A stretch of 64,000 bases of DNA from Oncomelania hupensis (GCA_036898135.1 CM072521.1:65575483-65639482), one strand, 5' to 3'. Numbered from the stretch's first letter, positions 10,602 through 22,033 are shown. The notes: generated by a model not told the origin, from the letters alone. Made by a program: numbers and translations.

Positions 10602-12175
10602 CTACAAACATTTTCCAACTGCGGACACGTATATTATACGAACTATCTCCATTATTGCAGGACTATGCAATAAAATGTCAATGTCTTCTTGAATACCCAC
10701 AATGATGTTCTTTTCTTCATAAAGTGGTGTCAAAATAGGACATTCATATAAAATATGTTTAACAGATATTGGGAATAAACAAGTACACAAGATATTTTTT
10801 GAAAACTTTGTGTTCCATGAATTTACTCTTAATTTATTAATTAGCCTACACAAATGTCTTGGACAAGCATAATTTTCGACGTTTCTACTCTGAGGTAAAT
10901 CAGAATGCATACGCTTTTCCAGTAAGGATAATAATTCATATACTGAAGGTGATATGTTATTACATGCAATAGAATTATTTGCTTTCATTGCTCCTTGTTT
11001 CGCCAATTTATCAACTACGTCATTCCAATAAATACCCGAATGAGATGGAATCCAGCAAAAGCTGATTCCAATACCTTTAGATACCAAATAATGAATTAGA
11101 AACTTGATTTCAAATAAAATATCTGTTCTCGTTTTACATGACCAATGTTGCAAAGAATATAATGCTGATTTTGAATCAACACATATAAGGATATTAAAGA
11201 AAGCAATTGGGAAGTTACAAATTATGTTTAAAGCCATAAGGATAGCATACAATTCTGCTGTAAATACTGATACATTCTTACCAACATAATATGATTTTTG
11301 AATTTTTAAGTCAGGGATCGCAATTCCAGCTCCAGCATCTGATGTTTCTAACGCTGACCCATCAGTATAAATTTTTAAATGGTTAGTATATTGCCTTTCG
11401 ATATGCTCCCTAGCTTCAGTAACAACTAGATTAACATTTTCATTTTTCTTTGTTAGAGAGTAATCAATATCAAATTGTGCATTTGTATGTTCCCACTGCG
11501 GAATTTGAGGAATACTTGGTAATATAGGGATAGATGAAATATCAATATTACAAGTTGTTAATATATCATTTGTATAATTTCGTATTGATTGGAGATACGT
11601 CAAATTCCTAGCTCTTTTTGGAAAATCTATATTAGAATCAATTAATATTTCTTCTGAAACAGAATTTGGAACTGACAAACCTCTGACTACATATTTTGCA
11701 ACTGATAATTTTTGTTGTTCAGGAAAAGATAACAGGCAAGCTTCTTTATATGACTTAAGTGTACTTGAATGCACTGGAACACCTAGTGCTATTTTAATTG
11801 CTTTACTGTCAATACTTTGCAACTTATTTAGCAATGAATTTGAAGCTGAAAAATATACTTCTTGTCCATAACTAAGCACTGACCTCACTAGAGATATTGC
11901 CAAATGAAGTAATGTATTTGTGTCTTGACTCCATGGCTGTGCACAAAGTAGTTTTAAAAAATTTAACCTTTTACTAGCTTTTGATAATAAGTATTTAATA
12001 TGAAAATTCCAAGATAATTTTGGAGTAAGATATACACCCAGGAATTTTACATTTTGCTTATAATTTAGAATTTTACCATTTAGTTCTAACTTAGGCAAAC
12101 ACTTTGAATTTACACCATTATTAAACAACACCAGGCAGGTTTTTTCCCGCAGATAACTGAAGACCATTTTCTATC
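10602..12175 (-). mobile_element. I-type LINE ORF2, 3' part: RT thumb and RNase H
   Basis: About 521 codons are open from 12167. The first part is the RT C-terminal region with the KFLGVYLTPKLSW motif. RNase H follows, with recognisable catalytic blocks: KIYTDGSALETSDAGAG (first Asp), VFTAELYAILMALN (Glu), ILICVDSKSALYSL (second Asp) and WIPSHSGIYWNDVVDKLAKQ (last Asp). The frame continues the RT frame that stops at 15180 on the far side of the inserted L2-type element. At the junction, Met-Ile-Glu-Asn-Gly-Leu-Gln follows naturally after Leu-Asn-Ile-Trp, so the two halves were one gene. RNase H inside a LINE ORF2 is typical of the I group. Confidence 0.9.
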
Positions 12176-12741
12176 ATAAATATATAATAATAATAATAAT
12201 TTATTTTATAAAGCGCGATTCCAAACAACTGTCTGCTCAAAGCGCTCACACGCATGCACACACTCTCACACTCGCAGGTTAACATTATAATCTTAAAATA
12301 TCAAGTTTAAACGAAGGGTAAAATATATATACTAAAATAAAGATGTACATGTACAAGATTTAAACTTTAACACTAAGGTAAAACACAGGACAGCAATTTT
12401 TAAAAAGTTAGGGCAAAAAGGGTACAGTGGTTACAAATACATGCGAATCACAAAACCAAACCATACACAGTATATTAAGAAGTATGTGATAAAACAAAAT
12501 GACATCGTACTAAAACGTATTGCACATAACATTGCATTGCACAAACACACACACATACACACACAAAGAATGAAATTACGGATTTAACCGTCTTATAAAA
12601 TATTACGTATTATATTTAAAAACAAAAATTAAAATAATGAAAATGGCCAACATTTAAAATGAAAGACTCCAGCGTAAGAAAATAATTTTCATAGCCTACA
12701 CCTCGACCGACAGAACGACCCATGCCGAAAAATTGTTGAAA

Positions 12742-12778
<37 letters not shown>

Positions 12779-12844
12779 TCTCTCCCTCTCCCCTCATCCC
12801 CCTCCTCCCTCGCCTCACTCCAAAACTCATGCATACACATTTAT
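12176..12844 (-). mobile_element. 3' UTR and tail of the CR1/L2-type LINE
   Basis: Non-coding sequence between the pol stop and the (AAT)n at 12186-12200. The final part, read on +, is TTTATTTTATAAAGCGCGAT then GCTCAAAGCGCTCACACG. These paired AAGCGC-type motifs are shared by the L2-like tails at 19690, 34670, 52620 and 55595. A CT tract lies at 12745-12785. Confidence 0.8.
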
Positions 12845-15166
12845 TCACAGATGTTTTAAAAACAGGTGTGTCTTCAGTGATTTCTTGAACGATGAATGGG
12901 ACTGGGCAAGACGAAGGTCGGACGGCAGGGAGTTCCATAAAGCTGGGGCATACCGGGAAAAGGACCTTTTACCAAAACTATTAAGGGAGTATCTAGGAAC
13001 TGTAAGGAGGGATGCATCTTGTGATCGGAGAGTGCGTGTTGGCCTATAGGGGCTGAGGAGTTCGGAGAGATAGGAAGGGAATGTTTCAGAGTGGAGGCAC
13101 TGATAGCAGAGAGAGGCAATCTTGTAATCAATTCGAGCTTTAACAGGGAGCCAGTGTAAAGTTGTCAGGGCAGAAGAGGCACTGGAACGTCGAGACTGAC
13201 GAAGGACAAGACGGGCAGCGTTGTTTTGGATGCGTTGAAGTCTGAGGAGCTTGTTTTCAGGAAGATCAGCTAAGAGGGAATTGCAGAAGTCAAGACGAGA
13301 GAGAATGAAGGCCACAGCAAGTTTGTTTGATGATTCCATTGAAAGATATTGTCTGATTTTGCCAATTCTACGAAGGTGGAAATTCAAGGTTTTGCACATG
13401 TTGTTGATGTGAGTGTCCAAGGAAAGACATTCATCAATATGAACGCCAAGATTTCGAACTGATTTGGAAAATTCTATATTGTTGTTCATCAAGCTTAGGG
13501 AGTGTGTTGATAGCTGTTGAAGTTTACTACTTGTGCCAATGGCGATCACCTCGGTTTTATCATTATTCATCTGCAGTTTGTTTGTGCTCATCCAGTCAGC
13601 AACCGAGTTAATGCAACGCGACAGGTCGGAAGCAAGTTCCGGGATATCGGCCGGAATAGCAGAGTTTTGTAGTTGAGTGTCATCGGCAAAGAAGTGGTAA
13701 AGGTGGTCAAAAGTCTTGATGATAGAGCTTAACGGTTGGGTGTACATAGTGAAAAGTACAGGCCCAAGCACGGAACCCTGTGGCACACCATACTTCAAAG
13801 GAGAAGGAATAGACTGAGTATTGTTAACAAGGACAGACTGAGTTCGTTTAGAAAGGTATGAACGGAACCATGCAAGAACCGTTCCAGTGCAACCAAAAAC
13901 CGTCTCGAGGCGATCACACAGTATCGCGTGGTCAATGGTGTCAAACGCGGCTGAGAGGTCTAGCAACGCCAGAATGGAAACGCGACCTCTATCCGCTGCA
14001 TGAAGCAGGTCGTTGACCACACGTAGCAACGCGGTCTCGGTGCTGTGGCTCTTTCTATAGGCGGACTGGAACGGTTCCAACATGTTGTGAGTTTGCAGGC
14101 GAGGTAGAAGTTGAGAGAGCACGATGCGTTCGAGTACCTTGGACAGGAAAGGAAGATTGGAGACTGGGCGGTAGTTCTTTAGAATCTCGGGGTCGAGATT
14201 TGGCTTTTTCAAGAGCGGGATGACGAGAGCGTGTTTAAAAGACGGGGGAATAGAACCAGAAGACAGAGAAGTGTTCATGATAGTGGTGATGGTAGGGAGA
14301 ATTTCGTCCAGGCATTCATAAAACAGAGATGATGGGATAGGGTCAAGAGAACAAGACTTCTTGGGCATGCTGAAAATGATCGCTTTTACCTGCGCCTCGG
14401 TCACTGACTGGAAAGCACTTAGCGGTGTTCCCGAGAAGCCCAGCGAGTCAAAAGATCTATCAACGGGAGGACCAGAATCGAGACTTTGTCTGATGTCCTC
14501 GATCTTGCCGATGAAGAACTCGCTGAACACCCCGGGAAGACTTTCTGGAGGGATAGTGGCAGGAAGCACCCCGTTCGCAGCCACACCCATCAGCTCACTG
14601 CTGAGGCGGAAAAGTTCTCGCGAATTGGTAGCAGCGGCGATTCTATCACCGACGTATGTTGCCTTAGCGTCGCGAATCGCGCGGTTAACGAGGTTTCGGT
14701 GGTGTGCGTAGATCTGACGATGGACCGTCAGACCGGTCTCTTTCCACCTACGCTCGGCGCGACGGCGGTCGAGCTTTCCCTGCTTAATTGCAGGCGTCAT
14801 CCACGGAGCACTCATGCGCTCCGAGACGCGTCGCGTGACAGACGGCGCGTGCTCGTCAAGGACCAGACGAAGACAGCGGCTGTACGAGTCGGCCGTCACG
14901 CTGGCATCCGAATCAAGAGCTGCAAGGGAGTGAGACACGTCGGATTTAAACGCGACAATGTCGATTCTCTTCAAGTTCCGCGAAGTCACAATCTTGCTTT
15001 TAGTCGCTGGTTTGCGAACCGAGAGGTCAAGCGTGACACAGAAGTGATCCGATATGTCTCGGTCCTCCACAGTGAGGTCATTCACGACCGCGGAACAGTT
15101 GGTGGCAACCCAGTCGACGATGTGCTGACTCTTACGGGTGGGGGTGCAAACAAGCTGCTCCATGCC
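12845..15166 (-). mobile_element. CR1/L2-type LINE pol, 5'-truncated, open frame
   Basis: A 772-codon frame without stops. It begins in the last part of the endonuclease domain (RDISDHFCVTLDL, the SDH motif) and runs through an RT with LLKKPNLDPEILKNYRPVSN, ALLDLSAAFDTIDH (motif A), YGVPQGSVLGPVLF (motif B) and FFADDTQL (catalytic Asp pair). It ends with the family's C-terminal LHWLPVKARIDYKIASLCYQ and APALWNSLPSDLR blocks. The N-terminal endonuclease and ORF1 are missing, so it is 5'-truncated and not autonomous. The undisturbed frame indicates a recent insertion. It is inserted inside the RT of the I-type LINE in the same orientation. Confidence 0.92.
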
Positions 15167-16127
15167 ATATATTCAATTTATTAAGTTCTATCTGATATAT
15201 CTTTTGTACATAGCTTACAACTCTTTTGCATGTATTTTTTCTTAAATTAGTATTAATCCAAATAGCAACATCATCTGCATATTGCACAACATTAGTGTGT
15301 TTAGACATGTCTTTTGGAAGATCGTAAATAAGAATAGAAAATAAAATTGGGGCAATTATTGATCCTTGAGGAATACCCATGTCAATCTGCTGAAAGGAGG
15401 AAAATGTTTTACCAACGCGGGTACAAATGTATCTTTGAGATAAAAAATTCTTAAAGTATTGATACATTATTCCGGATATTCCTATATTCTTCAATTTGTA
15501 AAGTAAACGTGCATGCCAAACACTATCATACGCTTTACGTACATCAAAAAATGTTGCTAACGTAGACTTTCTACGAGAAAACTGCTTTTTTATATGTGAT
15601 GTTAGTTTAACTAAATGATCGGTAGTACATCTTCCTTTTCTAAAACCTGCTTGATTTAAAGGGAAAATAGAATTTTTCTCACAATAATGATGCATTCTAT
15701 TAAGAATAATCTTTTCCATTAATTTTCCAGCTTGAGATGTTAATGCTATTGGTCGGTAGCTATCTAATGATGATCTTGTTTTGCCTTGTTTTAGAACTGG
15801 AATTACAACTGACTTCTTCCAGATATCAGGAAGAGCTCCATTTAACCAACAAGTTTGGTAAAATGAGTGAAGTAACTGTTTCCAAATATCAGGCAAATGG
15901 ATCAACATTTGATAAGAAATGGCATCAATACCAACAGCAGATTTATTGGAATTAAAGGAATTTAGGGCTTCTAAAAATTCATCGTATGTAATTGTAGAAT
16001 TCATATAATGATGTTCAATAGGGTGTGGGTCTTCATAATCTTCTTTTTGTTCTTCCTTTAACCTAAAACGATTCTGAGATTCATCAAGACTTGAAGACAG
16101 ACTAATTTCTGCAAAATTTTTAAGAAA
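15167..16127 (-). mobile_element. I-type LINE ORF2, middle: RT fingers and palm
   Basis: RT motifs on the minus strand are SVVIPVLKQGKTRSSLDSYR, ATFFDVRKAYDSVWHARLLY (motif A), MGIPQGSIIAPILFSILIYD (motif B) and VVQYADDVAIWI (YADD catalytic motif). The reading frame is the same as the endonuclease frame upstream. The only break between them is a TAA at 16128-16130. The domain is cut after Leu-Asn-Ile-Trp at about 15167 by the L2-type element and resumes at 12175. Confidence 0.92.
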
Positions 16128-17354
16128 TTATTCAGCTTTAACTAAAGAACTGGGAAAAGGATTATTTTCAACTTTTACAGGATAGTTTTGAAGATGGTAA
16201 CCATTTTTTATTTGCTTTACCTTTTTCCAGACCTTGTATGTATCTTTTGATTCTGAAACTTCAGTTTTACAAAATTCTGTCCAATATTTAATTTTTGCTT
16301 GCGCAATAATTTTGTTGCATTGTATCTTTGTACGTTTCATTTCATTGTGATTTTCTGGTGTTTTGTTCTTTAACCATTTTTTAAAATGATCCTTTTTAGT
16401 GTGTACAGCTAGAGCACAATCTTTGTTCCACCATGCATTGTATTTACGGTTTTTATAAAATTTGCATTTAGGTATTGAGTATTCAGCAGCCTGAATAATA
16501 ATATTTGTAAAATTTAAATAAAAAGTGTTAATATCTTCATGAATAATGGAGTCGATGTTTTGGGATGAGAAAAATGTTTTAAAATCTGTCCAATTTGCAC
16601 GATTGTATTGAAACTTTGGAATGTTATCTTCAGTGTTCACATCTTCATCAATTATATCCTCATTTAATTCTATATGAATGGGAATATGATCACTACCCAA
16701 AGTATCATTAGTTGTAGACCAAATGCAATTAACAGCAAGATCAGGAGATATTAAGGATAAATCTATCGCAGTAGCTTTGTGATTTGACACATCAGGAATT
16801 CTGGTATATGAACCATCATTTAAAAGATATAATTTAGAATCGACGATGTTTTCTAGAAAACGATTACAAGTTATGGTTGTACATCCAGATTCCCAAAAAG
16901 GAGCATGTGCATTAAAGTCGCCTACAATCAACCATTTGTTATTAAATACATCTATATGTTTGATCCAGTCAGAGTTGTCATCTTTTGGACCATTAGGATA
17001 ATATACAGAAAGTATATTTAATATAAAGTTATGGTTGATTTTTATCATTGCTCCTGTAGCAAACACATCATTAGTATCTTTAGGTACAGGCATAGAATCC
17101 AATCTAGAATACTGTAAATCAGATCTAATGTATAATGCAGATTGAACCATCCCCGTGTTCTTATTATAACTATAAAGTGGAGGATAATAAAAGTTATCAA
17201 TTTTTGGAAGTCTCTTTGGTGAAACGTGTAAAGATTGTAAAGCTAAAACGCAATATGATTCTTGTAAAACATGATGCTCAAACTGTAGTAAGTTGGTAGA
17301 AATTGAGCGACAATTCCATTGTAGAATTTTAACATTGTGTGTCCTTTCTTTCAT
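16128..17354 (-). mobile_element. I-type LINE ORF2, 5' part: AP endonuclease
   Basis: A 408-codon frame with APE-type blocks: VKILQWNCRSIS (residues 8-19), WLIVGDFNAHAPFWESG (DFNAH block) and TLGSDHIPIHIEL (SDH block). The usual catalytic-Glu block (QET in most relatives) reads Ala-Leu-Gln-Ser-Leu-His at residues 38-43, so the Glu appears replaced by Ser41. That would impair endonuclease activity. The frame ends at a TAA (16128-16130) directly followed by in-frame pol sequence, so the stop is a nonsense mutation rather than the natural end. The start Met is the first in frame after the intergenic gap. Confidence 0.9.
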
Positions 17355-17530
17355 GTTGTCAGTCAGTATAGAAAAACCTTTGTAATCAACAACAACAATA
17401 ACAAATTCTTATAAGGCTTATGAATAAATGTCCAATTTCAACAATAAGACTTAAAAGTCAAGTGTGAAAGGGTCACACTGATGAAATATAAAGACAAGAT
17501 GACACTGTTGCCCCATACAAGACATAAAGA

Positions 17531-18472
17531 CTACCAAACTCTCCCATTGTCTCTGTCCTCTCGCCACTGTCCCCTCCAATTATAATAACCCTGTGGTTGG
17601 ATTTGGCGAGGGCGAACAAACCGTCTCGGCTTCTTCCAGAACAATTGATGGAGGTGCCGTCCCAAGTTGCCCGCTACCACTGACGACCCGGTGGCATTGA
17701 GGTGGATATGGTCGTAAAAGGCTCTTGACTGCTGGACGTTTTCATGGGCGACAAAAGTTACGTTTTCTTCATCCACCAGATCAGCAAAGACAAGAGCGTT
17801 AAACAAATCTCGCTTGGCTTGAAGGTTGGAGTCTTGCACAGGTGACACTCTGCTCACAACCACTTTCACCTTTGGATGATCAGCCTTGATCTTTCGAACT
17901 GCATCCACAAAGGTCTTACTGGCTATCTTCGGGTCTTGGGTCTTAACGTTGTTGATGCCACAGTGTAGAACAATGGCACTGACGGGATCTGTCAGAGAAG
18001 CTTCAGCAGACTTGAGAGCACTTTCAATTTCAGCAATGGTAGACGCTCTTTTCTTGGTAATATGAACACCATATGAGAGTCCCAGTCTCCTGGCTTGCAC
18101 CCCGTTCAGTACTGAGTCGTGCAGGACTACAACATTGGGACGACTGGAGAGGTAGTTTAGTCTTCTGACACAGTGCTGAGCTTGCTTCCGCATTCCTCCA
18201 GGCAACTTTGCGTCACATGATACGTCATTTGTCGTCGAGAAAGCTGTGACGTCATTTTTTCCAGACCTATTATTTCTTTCTTTGTTTTTAAGCCCACCTG
18301 CGGATGTTTTGCTGTTTGATTGTTTTTGAGGGCATGGTAACTGGACAGGCTTCGATCCAGATGAGGTAAGATCAGTAGAGACTAACGACGAAGCTCTAAC
18401 GGCATCTGCATAAGAGCGGTCTCTTTCCGACGCCTTGTCCTTGTCATCCTTATGTCTTGAATGGATGGTCAA
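17531..18472 (-). CDS. LINE ORF1-like protein with SGNH/GDSL esterase domain
   Basis: A 313-codon frame. Residues 1-100 are low-complexity and basic/Ser-rich, including SYADAVRAS, a motif common in retroelement ORF1 and gag proteins. Residues about 113-275 form an SGNH hydrolase: block I VVVLHDSVLNG (Ser120), block III VLHCGINNV (Gly172, Asn174/175) and block V YDHIHLNATGS (Asp254, His257). All expected catalytic positions are present. Esterase ORF1 proteins are known from CR1/L2-group LINEs. Here the ORF lies 176 bp upstream of an I-type ORF2 on the same strand. Its base composition (near 50% GC) differs from the AT-rich ORF2. It may be the ORF1 of that element or a piece of another LINE. 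Confidence 0.75.
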   Translation of the reverse strand: MTIHSRHKDDKDKASERDRSYADAVRASSLVSTDLTSSGSKPVQLPCPQKQSNSKTSAGGLKNKERNNRSGKNDVTAFSTTNDVSCDAKLPGGMRKQAQHCVRRLNYLSSRPNVVVLHDSVLNGVQARRLGLSYGVHITKKRASTIAEIESALKSAEASLTDPVSAIVLHCGINNVKTQDPKIASKTFVDAVRKIKADHPKVKVVVSRVSPVQDSNLQAKRDLFNALVFADLVDEENVTFVAHENVQQSRAFYDHIHLNATGSSVVAGNLGRHLHQLFWKKPRRFVRPRQIQPQGYYNWRGQWREDRDNGRVW

Positions 18473-18533
18473 CTGAGGCAGGAATTCAGTTGAGGTGTGG
18501 TTCCGCCATCTTGATCACCATATTTTGGAACAT

Positions 18534-18614
<81 letters not shown>
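18534..18614. repeat. (CT)n microsatellite
   Basis: A perfect CT tract of about 80 bp just upstream of the SGNH ORF (minus strand). Confidence 0.95.
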
Positions 18615-18618
<4 letters not shown>

Positions 18619-18654
18619 GTGTTATCACAGCACTTTTTTGTAAATTTAAGATCA

Positions 18655-18655
18655 C

Positions 18656-18722
<67 letters not shown>

Positions 18723-18774
18723 ATAGTACTAGTAGTAGTAGTTGTAGTACTAGTAGTAGTAGTACTAGTAGTAT
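18655..18774. repeat. (AGT)n microsatellite
   Basis: About 23 AGT units followed by a degenerate ACTAGTAGTAGT section. Confidence 0.95.
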
Positions 18775-19286
18775 CTTTTCAAAGGCTTTTAGCGCCGGAT
18801 CGTTGCTACATCTGCGGATCAGGCCGCCTATCTACAAACCTTAATACTCCCCAAAATCCATGCTGTGTTGACATGTAGGTAGGCAGTGGAAGGGTTAATG
18901 ACACAGGCCGCTGGCATAAAGATGAGGAAGTGATCACCGCTGTCATCGTTTCCTTGTCCCAATGTGTGGAGACTTGTACTTACAGTTGTTAATCGTAGCC
19001 CTATTACATCCTCCCTCCCTCCCACCCACAGCCCGACACCCACAATCCCCTGTGGCTGCGACCTCCCCTATCACTTTGCTCGATCCCCCGGCGTTCCCCA
19101 ACCTCCCAAAAAGACCCTCCCCATGATCCATGGCTAAGATTTGATTTGATTACATTACAACATTTATTTCATTAAATTACAAAGCTTTTTTTTACTCCCT
19201 TATTCTCGCAAAGCTGGCCTTGACAAAAGGGAGAATTTGGATTGCCTTCTCAGGAAACGGGACTGCAGTTAATCGATGGTATCTTG
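18775..19286. other. No recognisable feature
   Basis: Non-repetitive sequence with a C-rich stretch at 19010-19120. No family resemblance in any frame. Confidence 0.4.
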
Positions 19287-19287
19287 G

Positions 19288-19360
<73 letters not shown>

Positions 19361-19382
19361 CAACAACAATAACAACAATCAC

Positions 19383-19443
<61 letters not shown>

Positions 19444-19474
19444 TTAATATTAATAACAAGAAGAAGAAGAAGAA
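19287..19474. repeat. (AAT)n/(AAC)n/(AAG)n compound microsatellite
   Basis: Long AAT arrays interrupted by AAC units and finishing in AAG units. They produce poly-Asn and poly-Ile open frames that are not genes. Confidence 0.95.
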
Positions 19475-19652
19475 GAATAGCGATCTCCCTGCCTTTACAC
19501 CACCTGTTTGAGTGATGTATGTGTATTTGGTGTGTGTGAGGGTAAATGAGACAGGTGAGCGTGTATGTTGGTATAGATCGCCGCGCTTTGAGCCTTGGGG
19601 AAAGGCGCGTACATAGCATCCTGTATTATTATTATTTATTATTATTATTATT
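19475..19652 (+). repeat. LINE/SINE tail family copy (best copy)
   Basis: GCCTTTACACCACCTGTTTG, GAGACAGGTGAGCGTGTATG and GATCGCCGCGCTTTGAGCCT in order, then GGAAAGGCGC and a TTA tail. This is the most complete copy of the ~150-bp family at 5283 and 6313. It resembles a CR1/L2-group 3' tail. Confidence 0.6.
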
Positions 19653-20152
19653 AGAAGAAGAAGAAGAAGAAGAAGAAGAAGATGAAGGGTATTTATATAG
19701 CGCTTTTTTTCTAATGACATCAGCTCAAAGCGCAGTTCTCACTCATATATACTTAACGTTAACCACGAAAGAGGTGAGGCAAAAACGAGACGCTAATAAA
19801 TTAAGCAAAGACATAATACAGACATGAAAAATAATATTTACAAGTAAACCATAAAAGTCAGGGTCGAGGGAAGAAGAGGAGAAGAGCAGCGAAGGAGTGA
19901 GGGGGGCAGGGGGAGTGCGGTGTGAAGGCGGTGGTCTGAATCACAAACAAGGAATGATGATGGTGATGGGAGGCGAAGTCAGACATTTTTCAGGAAGAGA
20001 TGAGTTTTCAAGTTGGACTTCAAAGCGGCTATGTTCGCGAAGAGAGAGAGGAAGAGAGTTCCAAGTTGAAGGACCAAGCACTAAGAAGGATCAACAGGGT
20101 CGGCGAAAAGTCCCCGATTGAAAACATTTGAGGCGAGACAAAATTAAGACAA
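19653..20152 (-). mobile_element. L2-like LINE 3' fragment, degraded
   Basis: The minus strand carries the C-terminal LINE block GPSTWNSLPLSLREHSRF, related to PALWNSLPSDLR in the element at 12845. A 3' UTR follows, whose + strand reads TTTATATAGCGCTTTTTTTC and then CAGCTCAAAGCGCAGTTCTC near 19690-19740. A GAA array (19652-19683) stands at its tail. Frames are broken. Confidence 0.65.
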
Positions 20153-20249
20153 TCCAACACACACACACACACATACAAAATATACAAACACACACACAAC
20201 ACACAAACACGTACACCAAAACACACTTCTATTCATTCTGAGAGACACA
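20153..20249. repeat. (CA)-rich tract
   Basis: Imperfect CA/ACACAA repeats. Confidence 0.8.
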
Positions 20250-20487
20250 TTTTAACGTTTGTTTAATAGTTGGATGGATTTTGAGACAAAGCTAGATCTG
20301 GATCGTACAATGGAACACTTGGGTACACGGAAACGGTGTCCAGATGGGAGAACGTCATACTGTTTTGCCAGAACATGTGGAGTGTCTCCCACAATCATCC
20401 TAGTTTTTTGTACAACACGACATTCATACAACTCATTCAGACTCTTCTGCTGCTCGCCCACTACTTTTCTGCACACCTTCACCACTC
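20250..20487 (-). mobile_element. Rex1-like LINE pol C-terminus, distal part
   Basis: Minus-strand frame with VVQKTRMIVGDTPHVLAKQY, then LPSGHRFRVPKC and FVSKSIQLLNKR. These are the C-terminal blocks of the LINE family also seen at 53567-54725. It is the downstream half of a copy split by the RTE-like insertion at 20488-20940. Confidence 0.8.
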
Positions 20488-20940
20488 TCCTATCCTATCC
20501 TATCCTGTCCCGTAACCCGGAGGTCGTAGGGGCACCACAGATGATCGTTTAACCGGCATACTCCATCTTTCTCTGTCCTCAGCAACCCTCATGGCTTCGC
20601 TCAGTGTCAAACCAGTCCATTCTCGAATGTTGTCCTCCCACCTCTTTTTCGGTCTCCCTCTTCTTCTACCTCCTTGCACTGTGCCTTGCAGAATGGTCTT
20701 TGCAAGGCCTGATGATCTGGTGACGTGGCCCTACCACCGGAGTTTCCGTTTCTTCACCACTGTGAGCAGGTCATCGTGTTGTCCAATGGCTTGTGTGATG
20801 CTCTGTCGGACTTCGTCGTTGGTGATGTGTTGGGTATAGGAAATGCCCAGAAGTCTTCTGTAGCACCTCATCTCCATGCTTTGTATTCTTCGTTGTAGAT
20901 CTGCTGTGAGGGTCCATGCTTCGCAAGCATATAGGAAGAT
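20488..20940 (-). mobile_element. RTE-like LINE 3' end (copy C), nested in Rex1-like LINE
   Basis: Minus-strand frame beginning IFLYACEAWTLTADLQRRIQ and continuing with the same C-terminal tail as copies A and B, ending in GGATA units at about 20488-20505. The Rex1-like frame on the right ends Ser-Val-Lys-Asn-Val-Phe-Asp. On the left it resumes Arg-Val-Val-Lys-Val-Cys, as expected for an uninterrupted Rex1-like protein. Its 5' truncation point coincides with that of copy E (58612-59075). Confidence 0.85.
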
Positions 20941-21025
20941 GTCAAACACATTCTTCACACTCAAGACATCATACTTGGATATAAAACCAACCAAATGTAA
21001 GAACAGAATCTAATAAAACACCTGT
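20941..21025 (-). mobile_element. Rex1-like LINE pol, proximal part
   Basis: Minus strand encodes Leu-Asp-Ser-Val-Leu-Thr-Phe-Gly-Trp and Ser-Val-Lys-Asn-Val-Phe. These match the SVLTFGFICWFGGLSVKNKR stretch of the copy at 53842-54303, with a frameshift between the two blocks. It is the upstream half of the target of copy C. Confidence 0.65.
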
Positions 21026-21171
21026 GAAAGGGCAGAGGACGGACTTGTTCATGCAGAGATCGGAGTGTTTGGAGACAGTAAATTCGTGATTGACATTTAT
21101 TGATTTTAGTCTGCCTGCTACAAGTGTGTCCACAGCACTGCCATCTTGCTGCTGGTATCTATCTTAGCATC

Positions 21172-21772
21172 TGTTACACTCGATCGATGTTGGTGTTTTT
21201 CTATCAGTAGTTGATTCAGCCCCAATGCTTGAATTCTCCTGATAGGTGTAAACTCGGATTCGTTTATCCACGCAACCCGTTCAATCAGCATACAAGTCAC
21301 AGAGTCGACGTATGAAGTTTTCCACTTTTATTCAGCACACATCAACAACTGCATACAATCGCCTTTTCACTTTTACAACAACACTCTCTTATTTGAAACA
21401 GTGCGGCACATATATAGCCTTTCTCATCCCCAGAACACCTTGGAACCATCGATTATGACGCAATTTAACCAATCGCTTTAGACTTCGTCATCACTGACAT
21501 ACGTCATACATCTTCCTTCACATTCCAGGAATGTTCTCAAACTTCTACAATTATTTGGGAATCTTCGATCGACCGTAAACACGCAAATCTAGAGAATTCT
21601 CCAATAATATCGACTAACGAAAATTATCAACAAAATACAAAACTTCTTCTAACAACCATGCAAACTCAAATCAAAGGTAAATACACTCTATTATTGAATA
21701 CTTTGCAAAGCGAAACGATTAGATCTATCGTGTGCGCCCCAGACATACTATCGTTCGCGTTTCAACGTAACA
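21172..21772 (-). mobile_element. LTR (3' LTR of the gypsy-class element), 601 bp
   Basis: Bounded by TGTTAC and GTAACA. It is highly similar to 23557-23989 and to the solo LTR at 3324. The adjacent internal sequence, read on the minus strand, ends GAGTGGGGGGTTA just before the LTR, a plausible polypurine tract. The five bases outside (GCATC, 21167-21171) match the far flank (GCGTC, 23990-23994) at four of five positions, so the two LTRs belong to one insertion. A minus-strand AATAAA is present in the LTR near 21330. Confidence 0.9.
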
Positions 21773-22033
21773 TAACCCCCCACTCAAGAAGAAATTTACC
21801 CAATTTCTTTCAACAACGTTGAAACGTAATGCACAAGCAAAGTACAGAATTAAAACTTATTTCAGTCTGTCTGAACACTGTCAATGTTCACAGCTCATTC
21901 ACACAGAGTCAATGTTTCTCATCTGCAAGTCTTTCTGGATACTGTCAATGTTCACAGTTTATCTACACAGTCAATGTTTTTTCATCTTCAAGTCTGTCTA
22001 GATATTACCAATGTTCTTAGTTCATCAACACAG

